Positions 27,989-37,559 of a stretch of DNA of 64,000 nt are shown here, one piece after another. The notes below the pieces were generated by a model that saw only the letters and a list, made by a program, of their open reading frames with translations, was not told where the DNA came from and ran no database searches. The stretch spans positions 1 to 64,000 of the forward strand of contig CAWKAP010000007.1 in the NCBI GenBank assembly GCA_963847675.1, in the 5' to 3' direction. The position numbers were made by a program, and so were the translations under genes. The stretch comes from JADJWR01 sp963847675 (GTDB lineage: Bacteria; Pseudomonadota; Gammaproteobacteria; Burkholderiales; Burkholderiaceae_F). How positions within the stretch are numbered: position 1 is the stretch's first letter; the number at the start of each line of letters is the position of its first letter.

Positions 27989-28648
27989 CTACTTCTTCTC
28001 TCTCATTTCCTTGCGGATGACCGCCTCGTCCATCTCGTCGTAGGTCCTGTTGCTGCAGTTCTCTTTCCAGTCCTCGACCTTGGCCAAGTGGGCGTCCGTG
28101 CGGGCGTTCACGTCGCGCATGACGGCATTATTGGCACGGATCCTGGCATCCAGTTCCTTGACGCTGGCGTTGAGCCCGCTCCTGCCGGCGTTCAGTGCCT
28201 CGATCCTGGCGTCGTGCTTGTTGACCTTTGCCTTGTAGGCCTCGATCGCGGCCTCGGCCGCAGGCTTTTCCATCTTGGGCAGTTGCGCCTTCAGCTCTTC
28301 GTTGGTCTTCAGCAACTGGTCCTGATCGGCCTTCAATGCGCTGCCCTCTTCGCTCAGCAGGGCGCTTCGCTTTTTCAGCTCCTCGTTGGCGGCGACCAGC
28401 TCAGCGCGCTCCTTGAAATAAGCGGCCTGGGCGTCCCGGATTGCGACCCCCTCGGCCTCGTTGGCGTCGGACAGCAGCATGCAGGCGCGCAGTTCGTCGC
28501 GCGTCAGTCGCCTGGACTTGTCCTCGACCGGACGGCTGGCGCTGCTGTTCCTGGAGCCGGCCTTGGCATCCGGGGCGGCCGTACCCTGGGCCAGCACGAC
28601 GGCGGGCAGCAGGGCCGCCAGGCTGGCGGCAAACAGGAATCGTTTCAT
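27989..28648 (-). CDS. Secreted coiled-coil protein of unknown function
   Basis: A 219-residue protein with a signal peptide (MKRFLFAASLAALLPAVVLA) and a long alpha-helical coiled coil from about 60 to 190 (FKERAELVAANEELKKRSAL; LLKTNEELKAQLPKMEK). Two cysteines (in LRACMLLSD and KENCSNRT) might pair in the periplasm. I do not recognise a named family. It lies 135 bases downstream of the YeeE gene on the same strand, at the far end of the dsr operon, but shows no link to sulfur chemistry. Confidence 0.65.
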   Translation of the reverse strand: MKRFLFAASLAALLPAVVLAQGTAAPDAKAGSRNSSASRPVEDKSRRLTRDELRACMLLSDANEAEGVAIRDAQAAYFKERAELVAANEELKKRSALLSEEGSALKADQDQLLKTNEELKAQLPKMEKPAAEAAIEAYKAKVNKHDARIEALNAGRSGLNASVKELDARIRANNAVMRDVNARTDAHLAKVEDWKENCSNRTYDEMDEAVIRKEMREKK

Positions 28649-28783
28649 GGCGCGTGACTTCTCAGGCTGCGCCACTCGGGGCGCCGACAGGAAAGATGGT
28701 ACCGGCTCCGGACGCCGGGTCGATCGACATTCCGGTGCCCAGCTGCGGGCCCTGCGCCGGTCGCATGGATGACCGGCGACGGC

Positions 28784-29899
28784 CTAGCTGTTTTCTTCGC
28801 GCCAGAGCAGGTACTTCATCGTGGCGACGGCGCCGGCGATGATCGACGCGAGCGCCAGGAACGAGCCGAGCGCCAGCGTCGACATGCCCGAGATGCCCTG
28901 TCCGACCGTGCAGCCGAGCGCGGTGACACCGCCGAAGCCCATCAGCGTCGCACCGATGATGTGGTCGCGCGTGTCGACCGCCGAGACGAAGCCCTCGACG
29001 TGGAACGACTTGCGCACCAGCGCCCAGGCAAAGCTGCCGAGGATCACGCCCATCGCCGAGGCGACGCCGAAGCTGATGGTGAGCGACTTGTCGGTCCACA
29101 GCATCAGCAGTTCGAGCGTGTAGGCCATCGGCGCGACGAAGCTCATCGATTCGGCCGCGCGCGTGTTGGTGGCGAAGTAGACCATCTCGAGCTGCTCGTT
29201 CTCGCCATGCCCGAGATGGCCGCTGACGTACCAGCCGCCGATCACGACCAGGCCGATGACGATGCCGGCGATGATCTGGTCGGGGTTATCGCGAAAGCGC
29301 GCGTTGGAGAAGACGAACACCAGCAGGGCGCCGGCGACGAGCGCCGCCACGATCGTCAGCGCAACCGTTGCCGAGAGACCGGTTCCTGCGGCAAGCAGCG
29401 AAGGCAGGTCCTGCCCCTTGAGGTCGTAGGCGGCGAGGTCGATCGCGAAGCGGTCGAGGTAGTCGACCCGCCACTGGCCGAACAGCCCCTTGATCGTCAT
29501 GTACGCCGAGATGCCGACAAACGCGAACACGACGATCGAACGCAGGCTGCCGGCGCCGATGCGAATCAGGTTGCGGTTCGCGCAGCCGCCGGCCAGCGTC
29601 ATGCCGACGCCGAACAGCGCGCCGCCGACGATCGCCGACAGCCAGTTCAGCCGCGGCCTCTGGTAGATGGACTGGGTGAGGTCGACCAGCCCGGTGCCGT
29701 GCAGCACGCTGGCGCCGATGATCGCCACCGCGATCGCCAGCAGCCACATGCGCATCCGGCCCCAGTGGCTCATGTTCACGATGTCGGCGAGCGCGCCCAT
29801 CGTGCAGAAGTTGGCGCGTGCGGCCACGAAGCCGAACACGAAGGCGAGCGCAAAGCCGCCCAGCACGACGATCGTCGCGATATTTGCCGATTCGTTCAT
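28784..29899 (-). CDS. YeeE/YedE-family sulfur-compound transporter
   Basis: A 371-residue membrane protein with about nine to ten segments and the two-repeat YeeE/YedE pattern. The cysteines expected to pass the sulfur compound along the pore are seen in ARANFCTMGA, LAGGCANRN and ALGCTVGQGISG. In thiosulfate importers of this group (TsuA) such cysteines contact the substrate. It follows dsrR by 45 bases on the same strand, so it is probably the last gene of the dsr operon. Likely role: import of thiosulfate or another sulfane-sulfur donor. Confidence 0.82.
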   Translation of the reverse strand: MNESANIATIVVLGGFALAFVFGFVAARANFCTMGALADIVNMSHWGRMRMWLLAIAVAIIGASVLHGTGLVDLTQSIYQRPRLNWLSAIVGGALFGVGMTLAGGCANRNLIRIGAGSLRSIVVFAFVGISAYMTIKGLFGQWRVDYLDRFAIDLAAYDLKGQDLPSLLAAGTGLSATVALTIVAALVAGALLVFVFSNARFRDNPDQIIAGIVIGLVVIGGWYVSGHLGHGENEQLEMVYFATNTRAAESMSFVAPMAYTLELLMLWTDKSLTISFGVASAMGVILGSFAWALVRKSFHVEGFVSAVDTRDHIIGATLMGFGGVTALGCTVGQGISGMSTLALGSFLALASIIAGAVATMKYLLWREENS

Positions 29900-29944
29900 C
29901 TTCTTCTCATGCTCCGTGGCCTGCTCGCGCCGCCCTGCCCGGCC

Positions 29945-30304
29945 TCAGCCGCAGCCGCCGTTGCCGCAGGCGCAGCCACCGCCCGCGGCGGGTGTCTCGC
30001 CTGACTCGGAGGGCCTCTGGTCGGCGCGATAGAAGATGAAGCGCCTGTCGCCCGGCGAGATCTCGACGAAGTCGATCACCGTGCCGGCGATCGGCTCCAG
30101 CGACGGCGGCGACACGAGCAGCGTGATGCCGGCGTCGGTGACGACCTCCTCGTCCTGCTCGCGCCGCTCGTCGAAGCCCATGCCGTACTCGATCGCGCCG
30201 TCGTCGCCGCGCCTTGCGGCGACGCGCAGCGCCAGCCCCGGCGCCGGCGGGCTGCGCAATGCTGCCTTCATCTGCTCGGCTGCCGCCGCGGTGATCTCGA
30301 TCAT
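29945..30304 (-). CDS. dsrR: DsrR, IscA/HesB-like protein
   Basis: A 119-residue A-type-scaffold homologue with the fold opening IEITAAAAEQMKAALRS. DsrR of purple sulfur bacteria lacks the Fe-S ligand cysteines of IscA and affects dsr gene expression after transcription. The core here likewise lacks the central Cys. The C-terminus instead carries a cysteine-rich tail (GGGCACGNGGCG) that could bind metal. It lies 13 bases after dsrN and is part of the operon. Confidence 0.8.
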   Translation of the reverse strand: MIEITAAAAEQMKAALRSPPAPGLALRVAARRGDDGAIEYGMGFDERREQDEEVVTDAGITLLVSPPSLEPIAGTVIDFVEISPGDRRFIFYRADQRPSESGETPAAGGGCACGNGGCG

Positions 30305-30317
30305 CTCTTTCCTCCGG

Positions 30318-31709
30318 TTATGCGGCCTGCGCGATGCGATGCCGGCGCGCGGCCTCGCGTCTGTCCCGCGCGAAGGCGACGAAACGCGCCGGCCAGTCGT
30401 GGCCCGCGACGCTGCGCAGGTGCGCGTAGGACGCCAGCGTGTTGCCGAACACGATGCCGTCGCGTTCGCCGTCGATGCCGTGGCCGCGCTGCACGCGGTA
30501 CGCGTAGCGCAGCGCCGGATCGACGTTGACCAGCCGCGAATAGTGAAACTCGTGCGCCCGCAGCACCGCGGGCGCGTTACCCGGCCACGGATGGACCTCG
30601 GTGGGCTGCAGGTGGACGTAGCCCCGGCCGACCGGCCGCGCCTGCATCTCGACGTCGACCGGCAGCGCGCCGGCCATCGGATAGGTCGCGCCGTGCCAGC
30701 GGATCGAGCGCGCCAGGTACATGAGCCCGCCGCACTCGGCGTAGGTCGGCAGGCCGCCCTCCACTGCAGCACGGACCGCCTCACGCAACGGCTGGTTGGC
30801 GGAAAGCTCGGCAGCCAGCACTTCGGGAAAACCGCCGCCGATGAACAGCGCGTCGACCGGCGGCAGTCGGGCGTCGGAAAGCGTGTCGAAGAAGACCGGT
30901 TCGGCGCCGGCGCGCCGCAGTGACTCGAGGTCTTCGGGATAGTAGAAGCCGAAAGCGCGATCACGCGCGATGCCGACCCGCAGGTCGGCGCGCGGCGCGG
31001 CAGCCGACGGCAGCACCGCCGCCGCGCCCGGCGTGCCGCAGCCTGCGAGCAGGCGGTCGAGGTCGACCGAGCCCGCAACGGCATCCGCCAGCCGCTCGAT
31101 CAGCGCCTGCGCCTGCGCCGCTTCGGTCGCCGGCATCAGGCCGAGGTGGCGCTCCTCGATGCGCAGCGACTCGTTCTCGTGCAGGGCCCCGAGCACCGGC
31201 ACGTCGGTGTAGTGCTCGATCGCCGCACGCAGCTTGGACTCGTGGCGCGCGCCGCCGACGCGGTTCAGGATCACGCCGGCGATGCGGATGTCGCGGTCGA
31301 ACGCCTGGTAGCCGAGGACGAGCGGCGCCACGCCGCGCGTCATTCCGCGCGCATCGAGCACCAGTACCACCGGAAGCCCGAGCAGCCGCGCCAGCGCCGC
31401 GTTGCTGTTGCTGCCGTCGAGGGCGAGGCCGTCATGGAGCCCTTTGTTCCCTTCGACCAGCGCCACGTCGGCGCCGGCGCTGCCCGACTCGAATGCGGCG
31501 GCGATCGACGGCTCGGGCGACAGGTACAGGTCGAGGTTGCGGCAGGCACGGCCGGCGGCGGCCGACAGCCACAGCGGGTCGATGTAGTCGGGTCCCTTCT
31601 TGAACGGCTGTACCGACAGCCCGCGGCGATGCAGCGCCGCGGCCAGACCGATCGCCAGTGTCGTCTTGCCCGAGGACTTGTGCGCCGCCGAGACGAGCAG
31701 CCTGTACAT
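30318..31709 (-). CDS. dsrN: DsrN, cobyrinate a,c-diamide synthase-like siroheme amidase
   Basis: A 463-residue glutamine amidotransferase thought to amidate siroheme for DsrAB. The N-terminal ATP-binding P-loop is SAAHKSSGKTTLAIGLAAAL (residues 7-26), followed by KKGPDYIDPLW. The C-terminal type I amidotransferase domain has the nucleophile in TYAECGGLMYL and the strand FIGGGFPEV. Length and layout match CbiA/DsrN. It starts three bases after the dsrP stop. Confidence 0.92.
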   Translation of the reverse strand: MYRLLVSAAHKSSGKTTLAIGLAAALHRRGLSVQPFKKGPDYIDPLWLSAAAGRACRNLDLYLSPEPSIAAAFESGSAGADVALVEGNKGLHDGLALDGSNSNAALARLLGLPVVLVLDARGMTRGVAPLVLGYQAFDRDIRIAGVILNRVGGARHESKLRAAIEHYTDVPVLGALHENESLRIEERHLGLMPATEAAQAQALIERLADAVAGSVDLDRLLAGCGTPGAAAVLPSAAAPRADLRVGIARDRAFGFYYPEDLESLRRAGAEPVFFDTLSDARLPPVDALFIGGGFPEVLAAELSANQPLREAVRAAVEGGLPTYAECGGLMYLARSIRWHGATYPMAGALPVDVEMQARPVGRGYVHLQPTEVHPWPGNAPAVLRAHEFHYSRLVNVDPALRYAYRVQRGHGIDGERDGIVFGNTLASYAHLRSVAGHDWPARFVAFARDRREAARRHRIAQAA

Positions 31710-31712
31710 CGG

Positions 31713-32885
31713 CTACTTGCCTGCCGGCGGCGCCGCGGGTTCGGCAGGCAGGAAGTCGAGCACCTGGATACCGACCAGCGTGATGAGGAACGCGGCCGCG
31801 ATGCCGCCGATGCCGAGCAGCACCTCGGGCAGGCTCGGTACGTAGGAGGCGATCGCCCCGTCGCGGAAGCTGCTCGTCACCGCGTAGCCGGGGAAGATCT
31901 CGAGCGGAAAAGCCTGCCCGCCGATGATGAAGACGAACAGCAGCGCGAACGCCCCGACGATCGTCAGCGCGGCCGCCGCGAGCAGCGAGCGCGCGGTCGC
32001 GCCCGGCCGCCACACGAGCGCCATCGGCGCCACGCTGCCGGCGAGCACGTAGCCGACCCAGAACAGGAACGGGAAGACGCCGCCGTCGAGCAGGATGAAG
32101 CGTTCGAAGGCCGCCTGCCGGGCGAAGTACAGGTTGGTCATGTGGTAGACGACGACGAAGTACAGCACGAGCGCGACCAGCACGCCGAGCAGGTTGCGCA
32201 TGCGCCGCAGCAGATCCTCGCCGGCGCCGCCGACTGCGGCCTGAACCAGCACGAAAACCGCCATGCCCCACGCCAGCGACATGACGATGAACAGCGGCGG
32301 CAGGACCGCCGACGCGTAGGCCTGCCGCGCCACCAGGAACGCGAAGATCGCGCCGGTACCGGTGGTCAGCACGAAGCGCCAGACGAGCGCCGCGATGCCG
32401 GCCGGCGCAGCAAAGCGGTTCATCCGCTTCTCCAGCTGCATCCAGAGGTACAAGGCGACGATCGCGAACATGCCCGTGTACAGGAACACGTTCCACGCGA
32501 ACACCGACGTGAAGTTGTAGTGGGTGGCGGCCACGACCATCCGCTCCGGCCGGCCGAGGTCGAGCATCAGCACCATCAGGCCGCCGGCGAGCATCGCCAG
32601 GCACAGCAGGCCCGACAGCCGCGCCCACGGCTTGTAATGCGCCTGGCCGAAGACACTCGCCATCGACGCCACGTTGAGCACGCCCGATGCGGCCACGATC
32701 AGGAAGATCGCGAACACGTGCGGCGTGCCCCACACGATCTCGTTGTTCATGCCGGTGATGATGTGCCCCTCGTGCTCCATCACCAGCGCGGCACCGAGGC
32801 CGATCGCCAGCACCACGGCGCCGAGCGCCGCCAGCGTCCAGAAGCGGCGCGTCTGCGCGGTCTCGGTCGCGATCACGCTCGCCAT
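31713..32885 (-). CDS. dsrP: DsrP, NrfD-like integral membrane subunit of DsrMKJOP
   Basis: A 390-residue polytopic protein with about ten membrane segments and the NrfD/PsrC signature. It is the quinone-interacting membrane subunit paired with DsrO and DsrJ. Conserved charged residues near the periplasmic face appear in DLGRPERMVVAATHYNFTSV. Its ATG directly abuts the dsrO stop, so translation is coupled. Confidence 0.93.
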   Translation of the reverse strand: MASVIATETAQTRRFWTLAALGAVVLAIGLGAALVMEHEGHIITGMNNEIVWGTPHVFAIFLIVAASGVLNVASMASVFGQAHYKPWARLSGLLCLAMLAGGLMVLMLDLGRPERMVVAATHYNFTSVFAWNVFLYTGMFAIVALYLWMQLEKRMNRFAAPAGIAALVWRFVLTTGTGAIFAFLVARQAYASAVLPPLFIVMSLAWGMAVFVLVQAAVGGAGEDLLRRMRNLLGVLVALVLYFVVVYHMTNLYFARQAAFERFILLDGGVFPFLFWVGYVLAGSVAPMALVWRPGATARSLLAAAALTIVGAFALLFVFIIGGQAFPLEIFPGYAVTSSFRDGAIASYVPSLPEVLLGIGGIAAAFLITLVGIQVLDFLPAEPAAPPAGK

Positions 32886-33623
32886 CTACAGCCCCGCATA
32901 GCGCACGCCGGTGTTCAGGCCGAGGTCCGCGCGCAGCTGGGTGGTCCGGATCTCGGCGATCCGCCGCGAGATCGCGGAGTTCGGGTCGTTCAGGTCGCCG
33001 AACAGGATCGCCTGGGTCGGGCAGGCCTGCGCGCAGGCCGTCGTGCCTTCGCCGCGGTCGATCCGGTGCACGCACAGCGTGCACGATTCGACGCAGCCCT
33101 TGCCGCGCGGCACGTCGGGCTTCTGCGTGGTCAGCGCCTCATGGACGAAGCTGCGCGCCTTGTACGGGCAGGCCATCATGCAGTAGCGGCAACCGATGCA
33201 GGTGTGGCGATCGACCAGCACGATGCCGTCGGCGCGCTTGAACGAGGCCCCGGTCGGGCACACGTCCACGCACGGCGGCTCGGCGCAGTGCTGGCACATC
33301 ACCGGCGTGCTCAGCTTGCGGCCGCTGCGCAGGTCCTTCAGTTCGACCTTGCGGATCCACTGCGGATCGGTCGGCCGCGTGCCGCCTTCGAGGCCGTTCT
33401 CGCGGTTGCAGGCGAGCACGCATTCGTTGCAGCCTTCGCGGCACAGGTTCACGTCGATCAGCAGGCCCCAGCGGACTTTCGACGACACCGGCGCGCCGGG
33501 CTGCGGCGCGGCGCGCGCGACCTCGACCAGTCGCACGCCTGGCGCGATCGCCACGCCGGCCAGCGCAGCGGCGCCCGCCAGCAGCGCACGGCGCGACAGC
33601 GTCTTTCCGGCAGCGCCGCTCAT
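32886..33623 (-). CDS. dsrO: DsrO, periplasmic ferredoxin-like iron-sulfur subunit
   Basis: A 245-residue protein with a Tat-type leader (LSRRALLAGAAALAGVAIAP) and multiple [4Fe-4S] cysteine sets: CREGCNECVLACNRE, CQHCAEPPCVDVCPTGA, CIGCRYCMMACPY and CTLCVHR with CAQACPT. It passes electrons between DsrJ and DsrP on the periplasmic side. The ATG at 33621-33623 overlaps the dsrJ stop by four bases. Confidence 0.93.
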   Translation of the reverse strand: MSGAAGKTLSRRALLAGAAALAGVAIAPGVRLVEVARAAPQPGAPVSSKVRWGLLIDVNLCREGCNECVLACNRENGLEGGTRPTDPQWIRKVELKDLRSGRKLSTPVMCQHCAEPPCVDVCPTGASFKRADGIVLVDRHTCIGCRYCMMACPYKARSFVHEALTTQKPDVPRGKGCVESCTLCVHRIDRGEGTTACAQACPTQAILFGDLNDPNSAISRRIAEIRTTQLRADLGLNTGVRYAGL

Positions 33624-34000
33624 GGCCGCTTCTCGCCCGGCTTGCCCTGGTGGCAATCGAAGCAGTCGAGCCGGACGCCGACGTAGTCGTGGCACGACTG
33701 GCAGAACGCATCGGGGCTACCGATCGCGGCGCCGTTGGTCGGGCGGGCGTGGCACGCGATGCACTGGTTCAGGCTCTCGTCGCCGCCGCGGATGCCCTGG
33801 TGCACGGTCTTGTCGCGACGGTGCTTCAGCATCTCCATGTGCGTGCGGCGCATCACGTCCGGCGGCGCCACGCAGGTCGTGCTCCTGTCGACCGTCACGT
33901 TCGGCATCGGCACGCGAGACTGCGCCGCCGCTGACGTCGCCGCGGCCATGCCGACGATCGCCAACGCGGTCGCCAGCCAGCGTGTCACGCCGGGCCGCAT
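33620..34000 (-). CDS. dsrJ: DsrJ, periplasmic triheme cytochrome c
   Basis: A 126-residue exported cytochrome with three C-x-x-C-H haem sites (CIACH, CQSCH, CFDCH). A signal-anchor opens the protein (WLATALAIVGMAAATSAAA). Cys43 in STTCVAPPDVMRR sits where the Allochromatium protein has the unusual Cys ligand of one haem, which is known from that system. ATG at 33998-34000 follows the dsrL stop by eight bases. Confidence 0.92.
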   Translation of the reverse strand: MRPGVTRWLATALAIVGMAAATSAAAQSRVPMPNVTVDRSTTCVAPPDVMRRTHMEMLKHRRDKTVHQGIRGGDESLNQCIACHARPTNGAAIGSPDAFCQSCHDYVGVRLDCFDCHQGKPGEKRP

Positions 34001-34007
34001 CGCCTCG

Positions 34008-35978
34008 CTACTCCCCGAGCCCCATCTGGATGTAGCCGGTCGGGCAGACATCCGAGCAGATATGGCAGCCGACGCAGCGGTCGTAGTCGGTGTAGACGTA
34101 GCGGCCGGTGGTGGCCTCCTTCTTCGGCACCTTCTTGACCGCCAGCTGCGGGCAGTAGACGACGCAGTTGTCGCACTCGAAGCACTGGCCGCAGCTCATG
34201 CAGCGCTTGGCCTCGGCCACCGCCGCCTGCTCGTTCAGCACGTCGAGGCGCTCTTCGAAGTTGCCGAGCGCGGTCTCCTTGGTCAGGGTGACGAAGCTGC
34301 GCTTGTTGCGCGCCGAGAACATGAAGTGGCCGAGGAACAGCTGCGAGTGCGGGATCACGTAGCGGTCCGAGCGGTTGTCGTAGTTGTGGATCGCCCCCGG
34401 GCTCGTGTCGGTGCCGTGCAGCGGTGCCTTGATACCTTCGACCTTGACGCCTTTCTCGAGGTACTTGCGCATCAGGTCGAACGAGTGCACGTCGATCTTC
34501 GGCCGCTTCTCCAGTTCTTCGCCGGCCAGGAAGCGGTCGATGCCCTCGGCGGCGATGGCGCCGTGCCCGATCGCGGTGGTCAGCAGGTGCGGCCGCAATA
34601 TGTCGCCGCCGGCGAACACGCCCGGCTTGCCGGCGACCTGGTAGTTGCGGTCGGAAGCGACCGCGCCCTTGCCGTTGTCGAACTCCTCGAGCCCCGTGAA
34701 GTCCACCGCCTGGCCGATCGCCGAGACGATCAGATCGGCGGGGATGTCGCGCTCGGTGCCTTCCTTGACCTTGATCTCGAGCCGCGGCCCGATCATCTTC
34801 GCCTCGCACTCGGCGAGGCGAAGGGCGGTGGCCCGGCCGTCCGGGCCGCGCACGATGCCCACCGGCACCAGGCCACCCTGGATGTCGATGCCCTCGGCCT
34901 GCGCCTGCTCGACCTCGTGCTTGTTGGCCATCATCTTGTCGACCGGGAAGACGGTCGTGAGCACCACTTCCGCGCCGTGCTTGACCGAGATCTCGGCCAC
35001 GTCGTGCGCCATGTAGCCGGCGATCGCGCCCTCGAAGTCGGTCGGCTTGGCGTGCTCGATGTGGCCGAGCCGGCGCGCCACCGTGGCGACGTCGATCGAC
35101 GTGTCGCCGCCGCCGACGACGACCACGCGCTTGCCGACGTGGCGCAGGCGGCCGTCGTTGAAGGCGCGCAGGAACGACGTCGCGGTGACGACGTTCGACG
35201 CCTCGCTGTCCGGCACCGGCAGCGCGCGGCCCGCCTGGGCGCCCATGCCGAGGAAGATGGCGTCGAAGTTCAGGCGCAGTTCGTCGAGCGTGATGTCGGT
35301 GCCGACGCGGCACTTCAGCCGCACGTCGACGCCGAGGTCGAGGATGCGCTGGATCTCGGTATCGAGCACGTCGCGCGGCGTGCGGAAGCCCGGGATGCCG
35401 TAGCGCATCATGCCGCCGAGGTATTCGCGCTCGTCGAAGACCGTGACCTGGTGCCCCTTCATCGCCAGCTGGTAGGCGCACGACAGCCCGGCCGGGCCGC
35501 CGCCGATCACCGCCACCATCTTGCCGGTCTTCTTCTCCGGCGCGCTGAACTTGAGGCCCTTCTCGTTGGCCCACTCGCCGAGGAAATGCTCGACCGAGTT
35601 GATGCCGACATGGTCCTCGACCTCGTTGCGGTTGCAGCCGGTCTCGCACGGCGCCGGGCAGACGCGCCCCATGATCGACGGAAAGGGATTGGCCTCCGTG
35701 AGACGCCGCCACGCGTATTCCTGCCACGGCATGGTCGGCTTGCCGTCGGCGCCGACCGGCGGCTTCTCGATGCCGCGCACGATGTTCAGGTAGCCGCGGA
35801 TGTCCTCGCCCGACGGGCAGCTGCCCTGGCACGGGGGCGTCGACTGGATGTAGGTCGGGCACTTGTGCGAGTGATCCGCGCTGAAGATCTTCTGGTGCAG
35901 ATCCGTCCACTCGTGGTCGCCGTCCTTGTACTTGCGGAAGGTCAGCGGCCGGGCCTGTGTTTCAGTGGATGTCGACAT
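34008..35978 (-). CDS. dsrL: DsrL, NAD(P)H- and FAD-binding iron-sulfur oxidoreductase
   Basis: A 656-residue glutamate-synthase small-subunit-like flavoprotein, essential for sulfur oxidation in Allochromatium and thought to take electrons from DsrAB to NAD. N-terminal cysteines (CQGSCPSGEDIRGYLN; CPAPCETGCNRNEVE) bind Fe-S. The FAD motif is VIGGGPAGLSCAYQL at about residue 155 and the NAD(P) motif VVVVGGGDTSIDVATVA. The C-terminal ferredoxin part has CMSCGQCFECDNC and CVGCHICSDVCPTGY. Its presence supports an oxidative rather than sulfate-reducing pathway. Confidence 0.93.
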   Translation of the reverse strand: MSTSTETQARPLTFRKYKDGDHEWTDLHQKIFSADHSHKCPTYIQSTPPCQGSCPSGEDIRGYLNIVRGIEKPPVGADGKPTMPWQEYAWRRLTEANPFPSIMGRVCPAPCETGCNRNEVEDHVGINSVEHFLGEWANEKGLKFSAPEKKTGKMVAVIGGGPAGLSCAYQLAMKGHQVTVFDEREYLGGMMRYGIPGFRTPRDVLDTEIQRILDLGVDVRLKCRVGTDITLDELRLNFDAIFLGMGAQAGRALPVPDSEASNVVTATSFLRAFNDGRLRHVGKRVVVVGGGDTSIDVATVARRLGHIEHAKPTDFEGAIAGYMAHDVAEISVKHGAEVVLTTVFPVDKMMANKHEVEQAQAEGIDIQGGLVPVGIVRGPDGRATALRLAECEAKMIGPRLEIKVKEGTERDIPADLIVSAIGQAVDFTGLEEFDNGKGAVASDRNYQVAGKPGVFAGGDILRPHLLTTAIGHGAIAAEGIDRFLAGEELEKRPKIDVHSFDLMRKYLEKGVKVEGIKAPLHGTDTSPGAIHNYDNRSDRYVIPHSQLFLGHFMFSARNKRSFVTLTKETALGNFEERLDVLNEQAAVAEAKRCMSCGQCFECDNCVVYCPQLAVKKVPKKEATTGRYVYTDYDRCVGCHICSDVCPTGYIQMGLGE

Positions 35979-36016
35979 CGATCAGTCTCCAGCGATTCGA
36001 AGAGTCAGGAAGCGGG

Positions 36017-37552
36017 TCAATGCGGCGCGGCGTCGAGCCGGATCGCGGTGCTGACCAGCTGGTGCACGCCGCCGACCATGTTCATCTTGAAGCCGTAGTA
36101 CGGCAGCACCTTGGTGAACTGCGCCTTGCAGATGGCGCAGATCGTGGCCATGAAGTTCACGCCCTGCCCGTCGGCCACGCTGCGCAGCGCCTCCATGCGC
36201 GGCAGCGCGCCTTTCACGCGCAGGTCGAGCACCTCGTCGGTCAGGATCCCGCCGCCGCCACCGCAGCAGAAGGTCTTCTCGCGCGTGGTGTCCGGCGCCA
36301 TCTCGACATACCTGTTCGCCACCGCACGGATGATCGCGCGCGGGATCTCGAACTGCCCGCCGGGAAAATCACCCATGCGCGAGGCGCGCGCGACGTTGCA
36401 CGAGTCGTGGAAGGTGATCACGCGGTGGTCGTTGGCTTCCTTGTCGAACTTCAGCGCGCCGCGCTGGATCAGGTCCCAGGTGAACTCGCAGATGTGCGTC
36501 GGCTGCCGGTGGCGCTGGTCGAGCTGGCTCTGCAGCTGGATCGCGAACGGGTCCTTGCCGCCGGCGCCGATGCCGACCAGGGTGTTCCAGAAGCTGTACG
36601 CGACGCGCCAGGCATGGCCGCACTCGCCGACGATGATGCGCTTCACGCCGAGTTCGAGCGCCGCCTCCCGGATGCGCAGCGCGATGGTGCGCAGCTGCTC
36701 GTAGTTGCCGATGAACAGGCCGAAGTTGCCGGCCTCGGAGGCCTTCGCCGACAGCGTCCAGCTCACGCCGGCGGCGTGGAAGACCTTCGCATAGCCGATC
36801 AGGCTGTCGACGTGCGGCTCGGCGAAGAAGTCGGCCGACGGCGTGATCAGCAGCACCTCGGCGCCCTTCTCGTCGAGCGGCAGGCGCACGTCGGCGCCGG
36901 TTTCTTCCTTGATGTCCTCTTCGAGCCCGGTCAGCGTGTCGGCCAGCGCCGGGCCGGGCAGGCCGAGGTTGTTGCCGACCCGGTGCACCTTGCCGATGAT
37001 TTCGTTGGTGTACTTCTGCCCGTAGCCGACCGCGTCGAGGATCTCGCGCCCGGCCATCGTCACCTCGGCGGTGTCGATGCCGTACGGGCAGAACACCGAG
37101 CAGCGGCGGCATTCCGAGCACTGGTTGTAGTAGGTGAACCACTCGTCGAGCACGTCGCGGGTCAGGTCGCGCGCGCCGACCAGCTTCGGAAACAGCTTGC
37201 CCGGCAGCGTGAAGTAGCGGCGGTAGACGCTGCGCATCAGGTCCTGCCGCGCCACCGGCATGTTCTTCGGGTCCTGCGTGCCGATGTAGTAATGGCACTT
37301 GTCCGAGCATGCGCCGCAGTGCACGCACGAATCCATGAAGACCTTCAGCGAGCGGTACTTCTTCAGCATCTCGCCCATGTGGGCGATGGCGCGCTGCTCC
37401 CAGCCGTCTTCGAGCTTGCCCGGAAAGCCGATCGCCTCCTGGATCTTTTCGTTGGCGACGTACGGGCGCGACTTCTCCATCGCGCCGGGCAAGAGCGGCG
37501 GCGGCGTCGGGAATTCGCGCAGCGGCGGGGCCTTGATGTCGGGAGCAGCCAT
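36017..37552 (-). CDS. dsrK: DsrK, HdrD-like iron-sulfur subunit of DsrMKJOP
   Basis: A 511-residue cytoplasmic subunit that probably reacts with DsrC. Two classic [4Fe-4S] motifs (CVHCGACSDKCHYY; CSECRRCSVFCPYG) and the CCG region typical of heterodisulfide-reductase sites (FCCGGGGGIL; ICAICKAQF) are present. Start at 37550-37552 gives MAAPDIK, a few bases after the dsrM stop. It pairs with the membrane cytochrome b DsrM to move electrons to the quinone pool. Confidence 0.93.
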   Translation of the reverse strand: MAAPDIKAPPLREFPTPPPLLPGAMEKSRPYVANEKIQEAIGFPGKLEDGWEQRAIAHMGEMLKKYRSLKVFMDSCVHCGACSDKCHYYIGTQDPKNMPVARQDLMRSVYRRYFTLPGKLFPKLVGARDLTRDVLDEWFTYYNQCSECRRCSVFCPYGIDTAEVTMAGREILDAVGYGQKYTNEIIGKVHRVGNNLGLPGPALADTLTGLEEDIKEETGADVRLPLDEKGAEVLLITPSADFFAEPHVDSLIGYAKVFHAAGVSWTLSAKASEAGNFGLFIGNYEQLRTIALRIREAALELGVKRIIVGECGHAWRVAYSFWNTLVGIGAGGKDPFAIQLQSQLDQRHRQPTHICEFTWDLIQRGALKFDKEANDHRVITFHDSCNVARASRMGDFPGGQFEIPRAIIRAVANRYVEMAPDTTREKTFCCGGGGGILTDEVLDLRVKGALPRMEALRSVADGQGVNFMATICAICKAQFTKVLPYYGFKMNMVGGVHQLVSTAIRLDAAPH

Positions 37553-37559
37553 GCTTCGG

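Noticed and set aside
31146..33686. A long plus-strand open frame antisense to dsrN, dsrP and dsrO
   Set aside because: His/Arg/Gln-rich translation with no domain pattern, lying entirely opposite three well-supported genes.
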